Assembly (NCBI RefSeq): GCF_000711895.1
Contig: NZ_JONO01000043.1
Span: 1,273 to 45,454 of the forward strand
DNA length: 44,182 nucleotides
Direction: 5' to 3'
Source of the DNA: Photorhabdus australis DSM 17609
GTDB lineage: Bacteria > Pseudomonadota > Gammaproteobacteria > Enterobacterales > Enterobacteriaceae
Numbering within the stretch: the stretch's first letter is position 1; each line of letters begins with the position of its first letter. The notes below the pieces were generated by a model. The model did no database searches and was not told the DNA's origin. It was given only the letters and a program-made list of their open reading frames with translations. The position numbers were made by a program, and so were the translations under genes. This document shows, piece by piece, positions 1 through 9,392 of this stretch.

Positions 1-165
1 GATGGTGAGATAACGATACAACCATCTAGCCATGAAAAATTGGAGGACTGGTCTGGAGATGGTATTTCTGAATCTGATTATGTCGTAATCCCGGCGGATA
101 GTTCTCCTGAGGAAGTGGGTGCAGCATTACGACTGGCTTTTTCACGTTGTAGAAGTTATGTTTGA
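1..165 (+). CDS. C-terminal end of a possible CdiI-type immunity protein (partial)
   Basis: An open frame runs in from the left edge and stops at TGA 163-165, giving the last 54 residues of a protein. The tail is acidic and contains LEDWSGDG, then [22 protein letters not shown]. From memory this ending resembles a family of immunity proteins of contact-dependent growth inhibition (CDI) systems, which neutralise a CdiA toxin in the cytoplasm. That is family recall and could not be checked by a search. The start lies outside the window, so length, promoter and partner toxin are unseen. The next gene, 160 bases on, is another small accessory protein, which would fit an orphan immunity cluster. 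Confidence 0.4.
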   Translation, partial: DGEITIQPSSHEKLEDWSGDGISESDYVVIPADSSPEEVGAALRLAFSRCRSYV

Positions 166-328
166 CGATAAGGTAACAGTTTATTTTTGCATTGATTATT
201 CATGATCTTTGATTTAGAGAGTTAATTAATATGGACACGTAATCACTATTATGTGTCCGCTAATTATCTCGAAAAGATTCAAATAGTTATTAAATGAGCC
301 TGACCGCTAAAATTACGGTGGTGAAATA

Positions 329-586
329 ATGAGTGAAGTTTTTAAACGATGGAGAAATGCTAGATGCATGTTTAATGGCGATTTTTACTGCATTGAAACT
401 TTTTCTGGTTATTTTATTCGAAAAAATCCTGAGACAGGAGATGTCATACTGTCCTGTAAGCCACACGATTGGGCCGGATTTTTTGCGGCATTGAAGGGGA
501 CAACTATTCTCGACGATTTTCTGAATAAAGAAGAGTGGTGTCAGCAAGAACAATCTTGTGATCCATTCGAAGGATGGAAAGAATGA
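329..586 (+). CDS. Small DUF397-like protein
   Basis: An 85-residue protein starting at ATG 329 behind a G-rich stretch (GGTGGTG). Its pattern is Trp8, Cys13, Gly-Asp, Cys21-Ile-Glu, a strand reading YFIRKN, then SCKPHDWAGFFAALKG. This matches the layout of DUF397 (tryptophan near the N-terminus, CVEV-like strand, RDSKDP-like turn, W-x-x-F helix). DUF397 is best known from actinobacteria, where it is usually coded beside an XRE regulator. No XRE partner is visible here, and the C-terminal 25 residues (Cys- and Glu-rich) fall outside the match. No signal peptide or membrane segment is seen. The function is unknown; an immunity protein is an alternative, given the upstream gene. The gene ends at the bidirectional terminator shared with hemL. 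Confidence 0.6.
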   Translation: MSEVFKRWRNARCMFNGDFYCIETFSGYFIRKNPETGDVILSCKPHDWAGFFAALKGTTILDDFLNKEEWCQQEQSCDPFEGWKE

Positions 587-607
587 GCGCCGTAAAAATA
601 CGGCGCT
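586..607. terminator. Bidirectional terminator between the DUF397-like gene and hemL
   Basis: A perfect 9-bp stem, AGCGCCGTA / TACGGCGCT, with an AAAA loop. An AT-rich tail lies on each side, so it can end the plus-strand gene and the minus-strand hemL. Confidence 0.75.
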
Positions 608-627
608 ATTATTTGAAAACGAAGAAA

Positions 628-1911
628 TTATTTCAGTCGGGCAAAGCAGCGAGCAGCTGCATCAACAGTACGCTGAATATCTTCATCAGTATGAGCAATA
701 GACATAAAACCCGCTTCAAATGCAGAAGGCGCTAAATAAACTCCTTCATCAAGCATCAGGTGGAAGAAATGTTTAAAACGCTCAATATCGCAATTCATCA
801 CATCCTGATAGCAAGTGACGGTTTCTGCATCAGTAAAGAAAATACCGAACATCCCACCAACATGGTTGATTACCAAAGGAATGCCAGCCTCTTTTGCTGC
901 TTTCGTCAGGCCGGTAGCCAGATTATCTGTTAGCTCGGTTAAACGTTGATGTACACCGGGTTGAGAAACTTCTTTCAGACAAGCAAGACCGGCAGCCATT
1001 GCAATCGGGTTGCCGGATAGGGTTCCTGCCTGATAAACAGGGCCAATTGGCGCTAGTTTCTCCATCACTTCATAACGTCCGCCGAAAGCGCCAACGGGCA
1101 TGCCGCCGCCAATGATTTTGCCAAGGCAAGTTATATCGGGTTCGACACCGTAATAAGATTGTGCGCCGGCGAGGGCGACGCGGAAACCTGTCATCACTTC
1201 ATCAATAATCAACAGAGCGCCGAACTCATCACACAGCGCGCGCAGACCGGGTAGGAATTCTGGTTGTGGCAGTACGCAGTTCATATTACCGGCGACAGGT
1301 TCGACAATAATACAGGCGATCTCTTCAGGATATCTTTCAAACACTTCCCGCACGGAGTCCAAATCGTTATAGGTACAGGTTAGCGTATGTTTGACGAAAT
1401 CAACTGGAACCCCCGGCGAGTTGGGTTGGCCGATAGTCAGGGCGCCAGAACCGGCTTTCACCAGCAGACAATCTGCATGGCCATGATAACAACCTTCGAA
1501 TTTGATGATTTTATCGCGGTTGGTATAGCCACGAGCTAGACGAATAGCACTCATGGTCGCCTCTGTACCTGAGTTAACCATGCGCACCATATCCATTGAT
1601 GGTACCAGTTCAGTCACCAACTGCGCCATTTCTACTTCGGCAGCAGTGGGTGCACCGAAACTCAATCCTTGTTCTGCGGCTTTGATAACGGCATTACGGA
1701 TAGCGCTGTGGTTGTGTCCCAGTACCATTGGCCCCCAGGAGCCGACATAATCGATATAGGCTTTACCATCAACATCATAGAGATAAGCGCCATCAGCATG
1801 TTTGATAAACAACGGAGTACCGCCAACACCGTTAAACGCACGTACCGGCGAGTTGACACCGCCGGGAATAAGTTGCTTTGCCTGAGAATAAAGGATGTCG
1901 GATTGGCTCAT
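628..1911 (-). CDS. hemL: Glutamate-1-semialdehyde 2,1-aminomutase
   Basis: A 427-residue PLP enzyme that converts glutamate-1-semialdehyde to 5-aminolevulinate, the last step of the C5 route feeding heme, siroheme and cobalamin synthesis. Class-III aminotransferase landmarks are present: the [15 protein letters not shown] segment, YHGHAD, the cofactor Asp in [10 protein letters not shown], and the Schiff-base Lys in [16 protein letters not shown] near residue 265. Length equals the E. coli enzyme (about 426). The start is ATG 1911, preceded by AGGAG at good spacing. It lies 49 bases downstream of a same-strand lipoprotein gene, so co-transcription is possible. Cytosolic. Identification is secure. 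Confidence 0.97.
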   Translation of the reverse strand: MSQSDILYSQAKQLIPGGVNSPVRAFNGVGGTPLFIKHADGAYLYDVDGKAYIDYVGSWGPMVLGHNHSAIRNAVIKAAEQGLSFGAPTAAEVEMAQLVTELVPSMDMVRMVNSGTEATMSAIRLARGYTNRDKIIKFEGCYHGHADCLLVKAGSGALTIGQPNSPGVPVDFVKHTLTCTYNDLDSVREVFERYPEEIACIIVEPVAGNMNCVLPQPEFLPGLRALCDEFGALLIIDEVMTGFRVALAGAQSYYGVEPDITCLGKIIGGGMPVGAFGGRYEVMEKLAPIGPVYQAGTLSGNPIAMAAGLACLKEVSQPGVHQRLTELTDNLATGLTKAAKEAGIPLVINHVGGMFGIFFTDAETVTCYQDVMNCDIERFKHFFHLMLDEGVYLAPSAFEAGFMSIAHTDEDIQRTVDAAARCFARLK

Positions 1912-1960
1912 GAAAGGCTCCTGAATCTATTTTTAAGTGGGTTTGTCGTTTGCCCCCGGA

Positions 1961-2764
1961 TTATAATGCTCTTAGAACGATAATTCCGGGTTTATTCTTG
2001 ACATATTCAAGAAATGGCGAATCGACAACTTTTTTATTCGCAGCCAGTGAGGAGGCATTCCTAAGCATTGGACCATGATCTGTCATAATAAAAATCCCGG
2101 TATGTGTGACATCCAGTCCGGCAAGATGGGTATATATTCCTATATAATCGCCTGTTTTTAAGTTCTTAATAACGGAATCATTGACCTTATCACCTGGAAT
2201 ATATTTAATATCTCTTTTGATAACGCCCAATCCGGGGATATATTCACTACCATCCGGCTTTATATTCAGATTTTTGGTGATTTTTATGTAAGAGGCACTT
2301 ATTTCATCTGTTACATCTTTGGCATTTAATTTCTTTCTGGTTGACCAGTCGGTAAAGAAATGTTTTCTTTGCAAGAAATTAATTTTTCCATCGATATATC
2401 TTGTCTGGATGAGTTTTTCTATAAAATCATTTTGGTCGTTAGATTTTCTCAGAGATTCTACGTAGTCAAGAAAAGTAAAACAGTCCAGCCCGCTAAAATC
2501 TATGACTAATTTTTCAGGTTCTGCAGGAGAACCGATCAGTTTGTTTGCAGCATAAGGCGTGTTCAGGAACTTATAAGAGACATTTTTTATTATTTCACCC
2601 GGATTGTCTTTATTGGCGGGTTTTACCTGATTTTCTATAATATCGTTAATTTTTTTCGCGGTATCATTGTCATTGTCATTGTCATTGTCAATGTCAACTT
2701 GTCTGCTGTGAGCTGTACATCCCGCCAGGGTGACAACCAGCATAAGTGGCAATATTTTTCGCAT
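1961..2764 (-). CDS. DUF1460-like NlpC/P60-type lipoprotein with an Asn-Asp repeat
   Basis: A 267-residue lipoprotein. The N-terminus MRKILPLMLVVTLAGC is a signal peptide with lipobox LAGC (Cys16). Next comes a low-complexity IDNDNDNDND stretch (residues 25-34) coded by tandem hexanucleotides. The body has a Cys in SGLDCFTFLDYVESL and a His in DVTHTGIFI, which looks like the Cys/His pair of the DUF1460 branch of the NlpC/P60 papain-like fold. Members are predicted peptidoglycan amidases or endopeptidases acting in the periplasm. It lies upstream of hemL on the same strand, an association I do not know from E. coli. Substrate is unknown. Confidence 0.7.
   Translation of the reverse strand: MRKILPLMLVVTLAGCTAHSRQVDIDNDNDNDNDTAKKINDIIENQVKPANKDNPGEIIKNVSYKFLNTPYAANKLIGSPAEPEKLVIDFSGLDCFTFLDYVESLRKSNDQNDFIEKLIQTRYIDGKINFLQRKHFFTDWSTRKKLNAKDVTDEISASYIKITKNLNIKPDGSEYIPGLGVIKRDIKYIPGDKVNDSVIKNLKTGDYIGIYTHLAGLDVTHTGIFIMTDHGPMLRNASSLAANKKVVDSPFLEYVKNKPGIIVLRAL
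2665..2694. repeat. Hexanucleotide tandem repeat inside the lipoprotein gene
   Basis: Four perfect CATTGT units followed by one CAATGT unit on the plus strand. On the coding strand they give alternating Asp-Asn. Unit length is a multiple of three, so gain or loss of units changes the linker length without a frameshift. Confidence 0.85.
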
Positions 2765-2874
2765 AAAAACTCCCTATTGTTCCTTTGATAAACATTTAGC
2801 AAGGTAACTAATAATCATAATAAATCAATATTTTTTCCTCTTGACTGTTAATTGATTAACGGATGGTTTAACTA

Positions 2875-2913
2875 TATACCCGTCATCTTGCAACTTGAAA
2901 TCTATTGGGTATA
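2875..2913. repeat. ERIC remnant with most of the element deleted (39 bp)
   Basis: It begins TATACCCGTCATCTT and ends TTGAAATCTATTGGGTATA, the two outer ends of the 127-bp ERIC repeat seen elsewhere in the window. The whole central palindrome is missing. Confidence 0.85.
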
Positions 2914-2948
2914 GGTGACAGTTTTTTAGCGGTTCGGGGGCACCGATA

Positions 2949-2999
2949 ATGACAAAACTTGAACGAATCAATCAGGTATTGGATAATTCGGGTTATTAA
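2949..2999 (+). CDS. Possible 16-codon leader ORF upstream of erpA
   Basis: ATG 2949 follows GGGGG (2936-2940) at a usable 8-base spacing and opens 16 codons reading MTKLERINQVLDNSGY before TAA. It sits about 60 bases upstream of erpA. A small peptide or a translated leader is possible, but there is no homology argument and the match to a ribosome site could be chance. Confidence 0.25.
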   Translation: MTKLERINQVLDNSGY

Positions 3000-3059
3000 T
3001 AATCGGCGAATTTTGAGGTCTTCTCAATATTTTTGCCGGGTTCCGGTTTGGAGTAAAAA

Positions 3060-3407
3060 ATGATGAGCAATGATATGGCGTTACCTTTACAGTTTACCGA
3101 TGCTGCCGCTAACAAAGTGAAAATCTTGGTTTCGGATGAAGAAAATCCAAACCTGCGTTTACGGGTTTATATCACGGGTGGCGGTTGCAGCGGATTCCAG
3201 TATGGTTTTACTTTTGATGATCAGATCAATGAAGGGGATATGACCATTGAGAAACAAGGTGTTGAGCTGGTGGTTGATCCGATGAGTTTGCAATATTTGG
3301 TTGGCGGCTGTGTTGATTATACCGAAGGTCTGGAAGGTTCTCGTTTTATTGTTACCAACCCTAATGCGAAGACAACTTGTGGTTGTGGCTCTTCTTTCAG
3401 TATCTGA
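3060..3407 (+). CDS. erpA: Iron-sulfur cluster insertion protein ErpA
   Basis: A 115-residue A-type carrier that receives Fe-S clusters from Isc/Suf scaffolds and hands them to apo-enzymes, including isoprenoid-pathway IspG/IspH. The three cluster ligands are visible: Cys in [12 protein letters not shown] and the C-terminal pair in [11 protein letters not shown]. It starts [11 protein letters not shown]. coli ErpA starts with one Met, so the second ATG (3063) may be the real start; GGAG at 3050-3053 suits either. A long-stem inverted repeat follows the gene. It lies alone, convergent with btuF. Confidence 0.96.
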   Translation: MMSNDMALPLQFTDAAANKVKILVSDEENPNLRLRVYITGGGCSGFQYGFTFDDQINEGDMTIEKQGVELVVDPMSLQYLVGGCVDYTEGLEGSRFIVTNPNAKTTCGCGSSFSI

Positions 3408-3423
3408 TTCTGGCTATTTGTTT

Positions 3424-3470
3424 CCCGTAATTGAGTCTGAATGATATGACCTATTACGGGAGTCTCTTTT
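3424..3470 (+). terminator. Possible terminator after erpA
   Basis: CCCGTAAT (3424-3431) and ATTACGGG (3453-3460) form a perfect 8-bp stem with a 21-base loop, followed by a short T run at 3467-3470. The loop is long, so confidence is moderate. Confidence 0.45.
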
Positions 3471-3494
3471 AATCCGATTAAATGATTTTGCTTA

Positions 3495-4322
3495 TCAAGA
3501 ACCTTTGTCGTTCAATTGCTGGCATAGTTGTTCGGCTGCCAGAATGATGCGCGGTCCTGCGCGGTGAAACCAATCTTCATTTAATGTAATCACTTTGGCA
3601 TGTAATTGTGGATGCCAAAAATTTTCAATTAATTTGATCTGCTCCTCCCCACCGCTGATAACAATCATCTCAGGTTTTCGAGTGAGCACTTGCTCACGAC
3701 TTACCTGTGGCCAGGGAACAGGGCTGTTAGCAAAGATATTTCTGCCACCGCAGATGGAAAGCACTTCACTTTGTAGTGTATGTCCTGAAGCGGTAAACAG
3801 AGGATGAGTGCCGAATTGTAAAAAGACCGGTTTTGGTGTGATAGCGGCATATTTTTGTTTCAGAGCGGCAAAGCGCAGGCGAAGTTCAGTCGCGGATTTT
3901 TTTGCCTGTTCAGGGTGTGGGCTGTATTCAGCCAGTCGTTCTAAATCCTGAGCTATTTGTTCGGTGGTTTCTGGATCGGAATAAAAGATCTTAATACCAA
4001 GAGAAGCGAGCTGTTCCAGTGGGCGTTGGGGATTACCTCCACGCCATGCCAGAATGATATCGGGTTTAAGGATGACAATGCGTTCCAGATTAATTCCCTG
4101 CCAGTTAGCCACTTGTTCAAGTTTATTGGCTTGAGGAGGATAATCAGAATAAGCACTGGCCGCGATCAAATTGTCACCTAACCCGGCGGCATAGGCTAAT
4201 TCTGTGGTTGATGGGGATAAACTAATTACCCGCAGAGGCTTGGCATACAGCGAATAACTGAAACCGTTGAGAAACAATAAAAGCGATAACCAAACTGAAC
4301 TTAGGCTTTTTATCCATCTCAT
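3495..4322 (-). CDS. btuF: Vitamin B12 ABC transporter periplasmic binding protein BtuF
   Basis: A periplasmic protein that binds cobalamin and delivers it to BtuCD. The chosen start is ATG 4322 (MRWIKSLSS), which gives 275 residues beginning with a Sec signal peptide ending near SLYAKP. A longer frame from TTG 4361 adds 13 residues in front of the signal peptide and is unlikely. Family landmarks: [50 protein letters not shown] and the C-terminal SREQVL...ISGG region with [20 protein letters not shown]. It lies 85 bases downstream of mtnN on the same strand, as in E. coli. The yadS gene found beside it in E. coli is absent here. Confidence 0.93.
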   Translation of the reverse strand: MRWIKSLSSVWLSLLLFLNGFSYSLYAKPLRVISLSPSTTELAYAAGLGDNLIAASAYSDYPPQANKLEQVANWQGINLERIVILKPDIILAWRGGNPQRPLEQLASLGIKIFYSDPETTEQIAQDLERLAEYSPHPEQAKKSATELRLRFAALKQKYAAITPKPVFLQFGTHPLFTASGHTLQSEVLSICGGRNIFANSPVPWPQVSREQVLTRKPEMIVISGGEEQIKLIENFWHPQLHAKVITLNEDWFHRAGPRIILAAEQLCQQLNDKGS

Positions 4323-4407
4323 TTGGCATACTCTCTGAAATATTAAATGTGCTGCTGGCAAACACGCCCTTGATATTGCCGCAGGGCGTGATTCTGCTGA
4401 TAATCTA

Positions 4408-5109
4408 TTATTTATTTTTGCCCAATTCGATCAGCATTGCGTTGACCATTAATGTGGATTGGCGGGCTGCCACCGAAAGAAATTCATCAAAGCTGAGATG
4501 AGATTCTTTATCTGCCACATCAGAGATAGCGCGTACAATAACAAACGGGGTGTTGTATTGTTGGCAAACATGCCCTATCGCTGCGGCTTCCATTTCTACC
4601 GCCGTGACTTGTGGGAAATTAGCCCGAATACGTGCCAGTGGCTCTGCACCGTTAATAAATGCATCACCGCTGCAAATTAGCCCACGTATCGCATTCAGAT
4701 TCAGTGAATGAATACACTTTTCTGCTAATGTGATTAGCTGGCTATCCGCCACAAAAGCGGGAGGGCATTGCGCCATTTGCCCCGGCTCATAACCAAAAGC
4801 AGTGACATCCGCATCGTGATAGCGAACTTCGCTGGATACCACGATGTCACCAATTTGCAATTGCGGATCAAGCCCACCCGCTGAGCCCGTATTAATAATC
4901 ACATCGGGATGACAATGTTCAAGCAGCAAAGTCGTACCAATTGCAGCAGAAACTTTACCAATACCCGATTTTAACAGTGCGATCTCCACGCCGTTGAGTT
5001 TACCGGTATAGATTTCGCAGCCACCTTGCGACAATGTCTGGCGATCTTCAATTTGATCACGCAGTAAAGTCACTTCTTGCTCCATAGCACCTATCACGCC
5101 TACTTTCAT
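4408..5109 (-). CDS. mtnN: 5'-methylthioadenosine/S-adenosylhomocysteine nucleosidase
   Basis: A 233-residue cytosolic nucleosidase (also called Pfs) that cleaves adenine from methylthioadenosine and S-adenosylhomocysteine. It therefore feeds methionine salvage and the first step of autoinducer-2 formation. Landmarks: [13 protein letters not shown] with catalytic Glu12, [22 protein letters not shown] with the ribose-binding Glu, and [13 protein letters not shown] with the catalytic Asp. Length matches E. coli (232). Start at ATG 5109. It heads a likely mtnN-btuF transcript. A full ERIC lies between it and divergent dgt. Confidence 0.97.
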   Translation of the reverse strand: MKVGVIGAMEQEVTLLRDQIEDRQTLSQGGCEIYTGKLNGVEIALLKSGIGKVSAAIGTTLLLEHCHPDVIINTGSAGGLDPQLQIGDIVVSSEVRYHDADVTAFGYEPGQMAQCPPAFVADSQLITLAEKCIHSLNLNAIRGLICSGDAFINGAEPLARIRANFPQVTAVEMEAAAIGHVCQQYNTPFVIVRAISDVADKESHLSFDEFLSVAARQSTLMVNAMLIELGKNK

Positions 5110-5142
5110 TATGTCATACTCGCTGTTGATTAATTAATCATA

Positions 5143-5269
5143 TATACCCGTCGTCTTTCAAGTTGCTTCTTTGTTGGCTGCACTCACTCACCCCGGTCAC
5201 AGAGTTATCTATGTGACCGGGGATTTGCTCCCTTGCCGCCGCGATGCATCTTGAAATCCATAGGGTATA
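5143..5269. repeat. Full-length ERIC element (127 bp), mtnN-dgt intergenic
   Basis: It runs TATACCC to GGGTATA and has the ERIC central inverted repeat ACCCCGGTCAC ... GTGACCGGGG. It has the CATCTTGAAATCCATAGGG type of end. It separates the divergent mtnN and dgt promoters. Confidence 0.92.
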
Positions 5270-5360
5270 AAATCATTCAGTTCTTGAGTTTAACATCGAA
5301 TACGGAACAATCAGATAATCTGTGATGTAAAACAGTACTATCTCACAAGTAGGGGGATCA

Positions 5361-6887
5361 ATGTCTGGAATAGACTTTAGTCAGAAGCTTAATTATCAAC
5401 GTAAATACAGTCAGTATGATGTTGATCCTAATAATGAAGAGCAAGTTATTTGCCAGTTTGAAAGTGATCGCGGACGGATAATCAATTCAGCGGCTATTCG
5501 CCGTTTGCAACAGAAAACACAGGTTTTCCCGTTGGAACATAATGCTGCCGTTCGCAGTCGTTTAACTCATTCATTAGAAGTGCAGCAAATTGGGCGTTAT
5601 ATTTCGAAAACCATTATCAATGAATTGAAATCGCGTAATCTGTTGGTTCATTATGGGTTGGATAAACGTCTGTTGCCATTTGAAAGCCTGATTGAAATGG
5701 CCTGTTTAATGCACGATATTGGTAATCCACCTTTTGGTCATTTTGGTGAAGCTGCGATTAAAGATTGGTTTGCCAGAAAGCTCAATCCTAATTTTGACCC
5801 GGAAAATATGGGGCAAAAAGATCAATGTGAAATATTGGCATTGCATTTGAGCGGTGATGCGAAAAAAGATCGCTTCCGTCGTCAATTACGTAAAGATTTA
5901 TGTCAGTTTGAAGGGAATGCTCAGGCGATCCGTATGGTCCACAGCCTGCTAAAACTCAATCTGACTTATGCCCAAATTGGCTGTATTCTAAAATATACGC
6001 TGCCTGCTTTTCGTCTTGAAGAAGAACCGAATCAATTTGATTACCTGATGAAAAAACCAGGTTTTTATTGGTCGGAAGAGGATTTTGTCCGTGAATTACG
6101 TCGTGAGCTTAACATGGGGGAATTTTGTCGCTTCCCACTGACTTATATTATGGAAGCTGCAGATGATATCTCTTATTGTATTGCTGATCTGGACGACGCG
6201 GTTGAAAAAGATATTTTTGGCGTGGATATGCTGGTGGAATATCTCAAACAGGAGTGGCAAGAAAGTGGCGGTCATCAGGCTGGGGATCTATTCGAGGTGA
6301 CTATTAACGAGGCTTATAAGAGAACGCTTGGTAACGAATTACGCCGTAGCCAGCAAGACCAATTCTTTATGTATTTAAGGGTTTATATTACCGGTAAGCT
6401 TGTGCCTTATACCGCCCGTCGTTTTATTGATCATTTACCTGCGGTTTTTGCAGGGACATTTAATCAGGCATTGCTTGAAGATAAGAGTGAAGAGCATCGG
6501 TTACTTAAAACGCTGAAAAACGTTGCTTGTAAAAGGGTATTTAATCATCCAGAAATTGAAGAACTAGAGTTGCAAGGATACAAAGTTATTAATGGGCTAT
6601 TGGATTTTTACTACCCATTATTGAAAATGCCCCGTCAGCATTTTATGGAATTAAACCAAAATGATTGTCACGAAAAGTATTTTATTGAAACCAGGTTGTT
6701 GCACAAACTTTCCACAAAACATCGTCTGGCTTACAGTGAAGCGGTAAAAGGGATGATTACCACTGATGAATCGGAAGAAGACCTGATAGAGTTCTATTAC
6801 CGCGCTCGTCTTATTCAGGATTACATCAGTGGCATGACAGATAATTATGCCTATGAAGAATACTGCAAATTCACAGTACGTAATTAA
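5361..6887 (+). CDS. dgt: Deoxyguanosinetriphosphate triphosphohydrolase
   Basis: A 508-residue HD-superfamily enzyme that hydrolyses dGTP to deoxyguanosine and tripolyphosphate, shaping the dNTP pool. Metal ligands are visible: His70 in [13 protein letters not shown], His118-Asp119 in [16 protein letters not shown], and a downstream Asp in [16 protein letters not shown]. Length is close to E. coli Dgt (505). Start ATG 5361 follows GGGGG (5351-5355). In E. coli dgt is followed by degP; here the next gene is barA on the opposite strand, with 4 bases between the stops, so the segment was joined differently. Confidence 0.97.
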   Translation: MSGIDFSQKLNYQRKYSQYDVDPNNEEQVICQFESDRGRIINSAAIRRLQQKTQVFPLEHNAAVRSRLTHSLEVQQIGRYISKTIINELKSRNLLVHYGLDKRLLPFESLIEMACLMHDIGNPPFGHFGEAAIKDWFARKLNPNFDPENMGQKDQCEILALHLSGDAKKDRFRRQLRKDLCQFEGNAQAIRMVHSLLKLNLTYAQIGCILKYTLPAFRLEEEPNQFDYLMKKPGFYWSEEDFVRELRRELNMGEFCRFPLTYIMEAADDISYCIADLDDAVEKDIFGVDMLVEYLKQEWQESGGHQAGDLFEVTINEAYKRTLGNELRRSQQDQFFMYLRVYITGKLVPYTARRFIDHLPAVFAGTFNQALLEDKSEEHRLLKTLKNVACKRVFNHPEIEELELQGYKVINGLLDFYYPLLKMPRQHFMELNQNDCHEKYFIETRLLHKLSTKHRLAYSEAVKGMITTDESEEDLIEFYYRARLIQDYISGMTDNYAYEEYCKFTVRN

Positions 6888-6891
6888 TGCC

Positions 6892-9228
6892 TCAACCGTT
6901 GTTCAATATTTTTTGTGCAGCGGTGAGGACATTGTCTATTTCATCTGCCAGTTCCAGCAATTCAGGCTCTATATCCGTGAATGAAACACCTTTTTGTAAT
7001 TGTTGTTCAATCAATTGGCAGAGTGCTTTTAGTCGAGGCACGCCGCCGTAACAGCAACTGCCGTGCAGCTTATGGATCTGTTGCGGGTAGTCTTCAACCA
7101 TTTCCCCTGACAAAACTGCCTCTGTCATTGCTTTAATATCTGGCAATAAATCTACCAGCATTTGCAGCATATCCAGCGCAAGCTGCTCTTTTCCTGCGGA
7201 TTGTTGCAGGGCTAATTGCCAGTCAATATGTTGTGGCTCGAACGTTTTGACATACCGGCTTAGCATGGCTCTTAGACGATGTTCATCCAATGGTTTGGTC
7301 AAAAAACCTTTAAATGGCGACTGAGCTGTATCAACCTTAGGCCGACAGGTATAGGCGGTGACCGCAATGATCGGGGTATTACGGTGTTGTGGTAGCTGAT
7401 GGATGCGTTCAGAAGTGCAGATGCCATCCATACCCGGCATATGAATGTCCATGAGAATGACATCAAAGTGGTGATCATTTGCCGCTTGCAAAGCTTCTTC
7501 TCCACTGCTGCACAGAACTGTTTTTTCCCCGATTTCCTCTAGTAACGAGCCTATCAATTTGAGATTAGCTGGATTGTCATCAACGGCCATGGCTGTTATT
7601 GGTAAACGAGAGGGATGGGTAAGTAATTTTTGTGGCATAGCGGATCCGGTCAGAATGAAATCATCTTTTTCCAGCCATAAATCAAAATGAAAAACAGAAC
7701 CTTTGCCCTTTTCGCTGGTAAAACTGATATTTCCGCCCATTTCGCGGATCAGTTTTTGGGTAATCACAAGACCAAGGCCGGTACCACCATAGCGGCGGGA
7801 GATACTGGCATCTGCCTGATGAAAAGCCTGAAACAGATGAGGTTGCTGTTCAGGGCTGATACCGATACCCGTATCGCTGACAGTTATTGTTAAATTGATT
7901 TTATGATGTTGTTGTTGCGCCAAATTAATATTTATTTCTACTGAACCTTGTTCAGTGAATTTAATCGCATTACCGACAATGTTGGTTAATATTTGCTGGA
8001 GACGCATAGGATCACCTATGATTAAATTCGGTATTTGCGGATCAACACTATGAGTAAGCCGAATGTTCTTATTTTGGGCGCCAGGTGTCAGTAAAACAAT
8101 CACCTCATCAATAGTTTCTTGTAGGAGAAATGGAATATTTTCTAGTATTAACTTATCAGCCTCGAGTCGTGAAAAATCCAATATGTCATTGATAATATTC
8201 AACAGGTTATTGGCAGAACGTTCGATAATATACAGATATTCAGTTTGCTGTATTGTCAGGGATGTTTTCAGGGTTTGGCGGGTAAAACCAATGACGCCAT
8301 TCAGTGGTGTACGTAATTCATGAGACATATTGGCCAGAAATTCTGTTTTTATTCTGGCGGCTTCTTGAGCGCGTTTCTTCGCTATTGCCAGCTCAACATT
8401 CTGAATTTCGAACTGTTCCATTGTTTCCCGCAAATCGGAAGTTGCTTGATCAATGTCGTGTTGCATCTCTTCTTTATAGCTAGAAAGGGATTTTGCCATT
8501 GCATTAATGCCATTTTTCAGCGTATTGAGTTCACCAAAATACTTTCCGCTGACACGGCTGTTTAACTGTCCCTGACGAATTCTATCAACAGTACGGACTA
8601 TTTCGCTGATAGGTTTCGTGATTTTACGAACCAAGTAGTAGGCAAATAATGATGCTCCGCCGAGGCAAATGATCAAGATTAATATAAAGAGAGCCATATC
8701 TTTATATCGCTGTAAGTGAGCGGCTCGTAAGTCAAGATCAATGGCGATATAACCAATGGGATGCAGAGAGGGGGGATCTGTATTCTGTTGATTTTTGGAT
8801 AAGTGATGCTCTGAAATAATTGGCATACGTAAAACAATGCTGTTTTTGATCTCCACTTTTGCCAGAGTGGTGGGAAGTGGGGTATTTGGTGCGATTTGTA
8901 GTTGAGTTGAATCGTATTTATAGTTTGATATATCAAATAGTTGATTATCATCATTAAAGATAGCAATGGCTCGAACTATCTCAGAATTTCTGCGGTGAAG
9001 CCTGGTTATCAATGAATTGACACGTTCACGGTTATGCAGGTTTATGCCAATTTCACTGGCGATAGTCAGAGGTTCAATAATACTGATTCCGGATCGGACG
9101 ATCTGGTTTTTGATTTCACTATAGTGGTAATAGATAAACGATACACTGAGAAACATGCCAATTAGTAGAATTGGAACTAAAAGCAGGCTCATCATTCGAA
9201 TGAGTAAACTATATTTGGTCATAGGCAT
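6892..9228 (-). CDS. barA: Hybrid sensor histidine kinase BarA, short form
   Basis: An inner-membrane sensor kinase that phosphorylates UvrY and so controls CsrA-titrating small RNAs; in Photorhabdus relatives this axis influences secondary metabolism and virulence. Order: membrane helix about 10-33, periplasmic sensor about 34-176, second helix about 177-200, HAMP about 200-255, HisKA with His303 in [15 protein letters not shown], HATPase_c about 400-525 ([22 protein letters not shown]), receiver with phospho-Asp in [13 protein letters not shown]-terminal HPt with His in [12 protein letters not shown]. It is 778 residues against about 918 in E. coli. The missing part is the degenerate receiver between HATPase and the true receiver. 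ATG 9222 (MTKYS) is an alternative start that matches E. coli better. Divergent from rlmD, as in E. coli. Confidence 0.92.
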   Translation of the reverse strand: MPMTKYSLLIRMMSLLLVPILLIGMFLSVSFIYYHYSEIKNQIVRSGISIIEPLTIASEIGINLHNRERVNSLITRLHRRNSEIVRAIAIFNDDNQLFDISNYKYDSTQLQIAPNTPLPTTLAKVEIKNSIVLRMPIISEHHLSKNQQNTDPPSLHPIGYIAIDLDLRAAHLQRYKDMALFILILIICLGGASLFAYYLVRKITKPISEIVRTVDRIRQGQLNSRVSGKYFGELNTLKNGINAMAKSLSSYKEEMQHDIDQATSDLRETMEQFEIQNVELAIAKKRAQEAARIKTEFLANMSHELRTPLNGVIGFTRQTLKTSLTIQQTEYLYIIERSANNLLNIINDILDFSRLEADKLILENIPFLLQETIDEVIVLLTPGAQNKNIRLTHSVDPQIPNLIIGDPMRLQQILTNIVGNAIKFTEQGSVEININLAQQQHHKINLTITVSDTGIGISPEQQPHLFQAFHQADASISRRYGGTGLGLVITQKLIREMGGNISFTSEKGKGSVFHFDLWLEKDDFILTGSAMPQKLLTHPSRLPITAMAVDDNPANLKLIGSLLEEIGEKTVLCSSGEEALQAANDHHFDVILMDIHMPGMDGICTSERIHQLPQHRNTPIIAVTAYTCRPKVDTAQSPFKGFLTKPLDEHRLRAMLSRYVKTFEPQHIDWQLALQQSAGKEQLALDMLQMLVDLLPDIKAMTEAVLSGEMVEDYPQQIHKLHGSCCYGGVPRLKALCQLIEQQLQKGVSFTDIEPELLELADEIDNVLTAAQKILNNG

Positions 9229-9304
9229 CTATGTATGGGAAAATAAGGGTTTAGAGCCTACCCCAATAGGCGTCATTGTTACAGGCTGTTCTTGTGAATG
9301 AACA

Positions 9305-9349
9305 GTGAGCGCAGCCAACAAAGAGGCAACTTGAAAGATAACGGGTATA
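9305..9349. repeat. Half ERIC upstream of rlmD
   Basis: It contains GTGAGCGCAGCCAACAAAGA followed by the terminal ACTTGAAAGATAACGGGTATA. The other half and the central palindrome are absent. It lies between barA and rlmD and ends 43 bases before the rlmD start. Confidence 0.85.
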
Positions 9350-9392
9350 GCCCTGTTGGGATAGGTAGTTAATAACTCATAGTCCAAGAATC

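Noticed and set aside
3495-4361. Longer BtuF starting at TTG 4361
   Set aside because: It would put 13 extra residues before the signal peptide; ATG 4322 fits the family.
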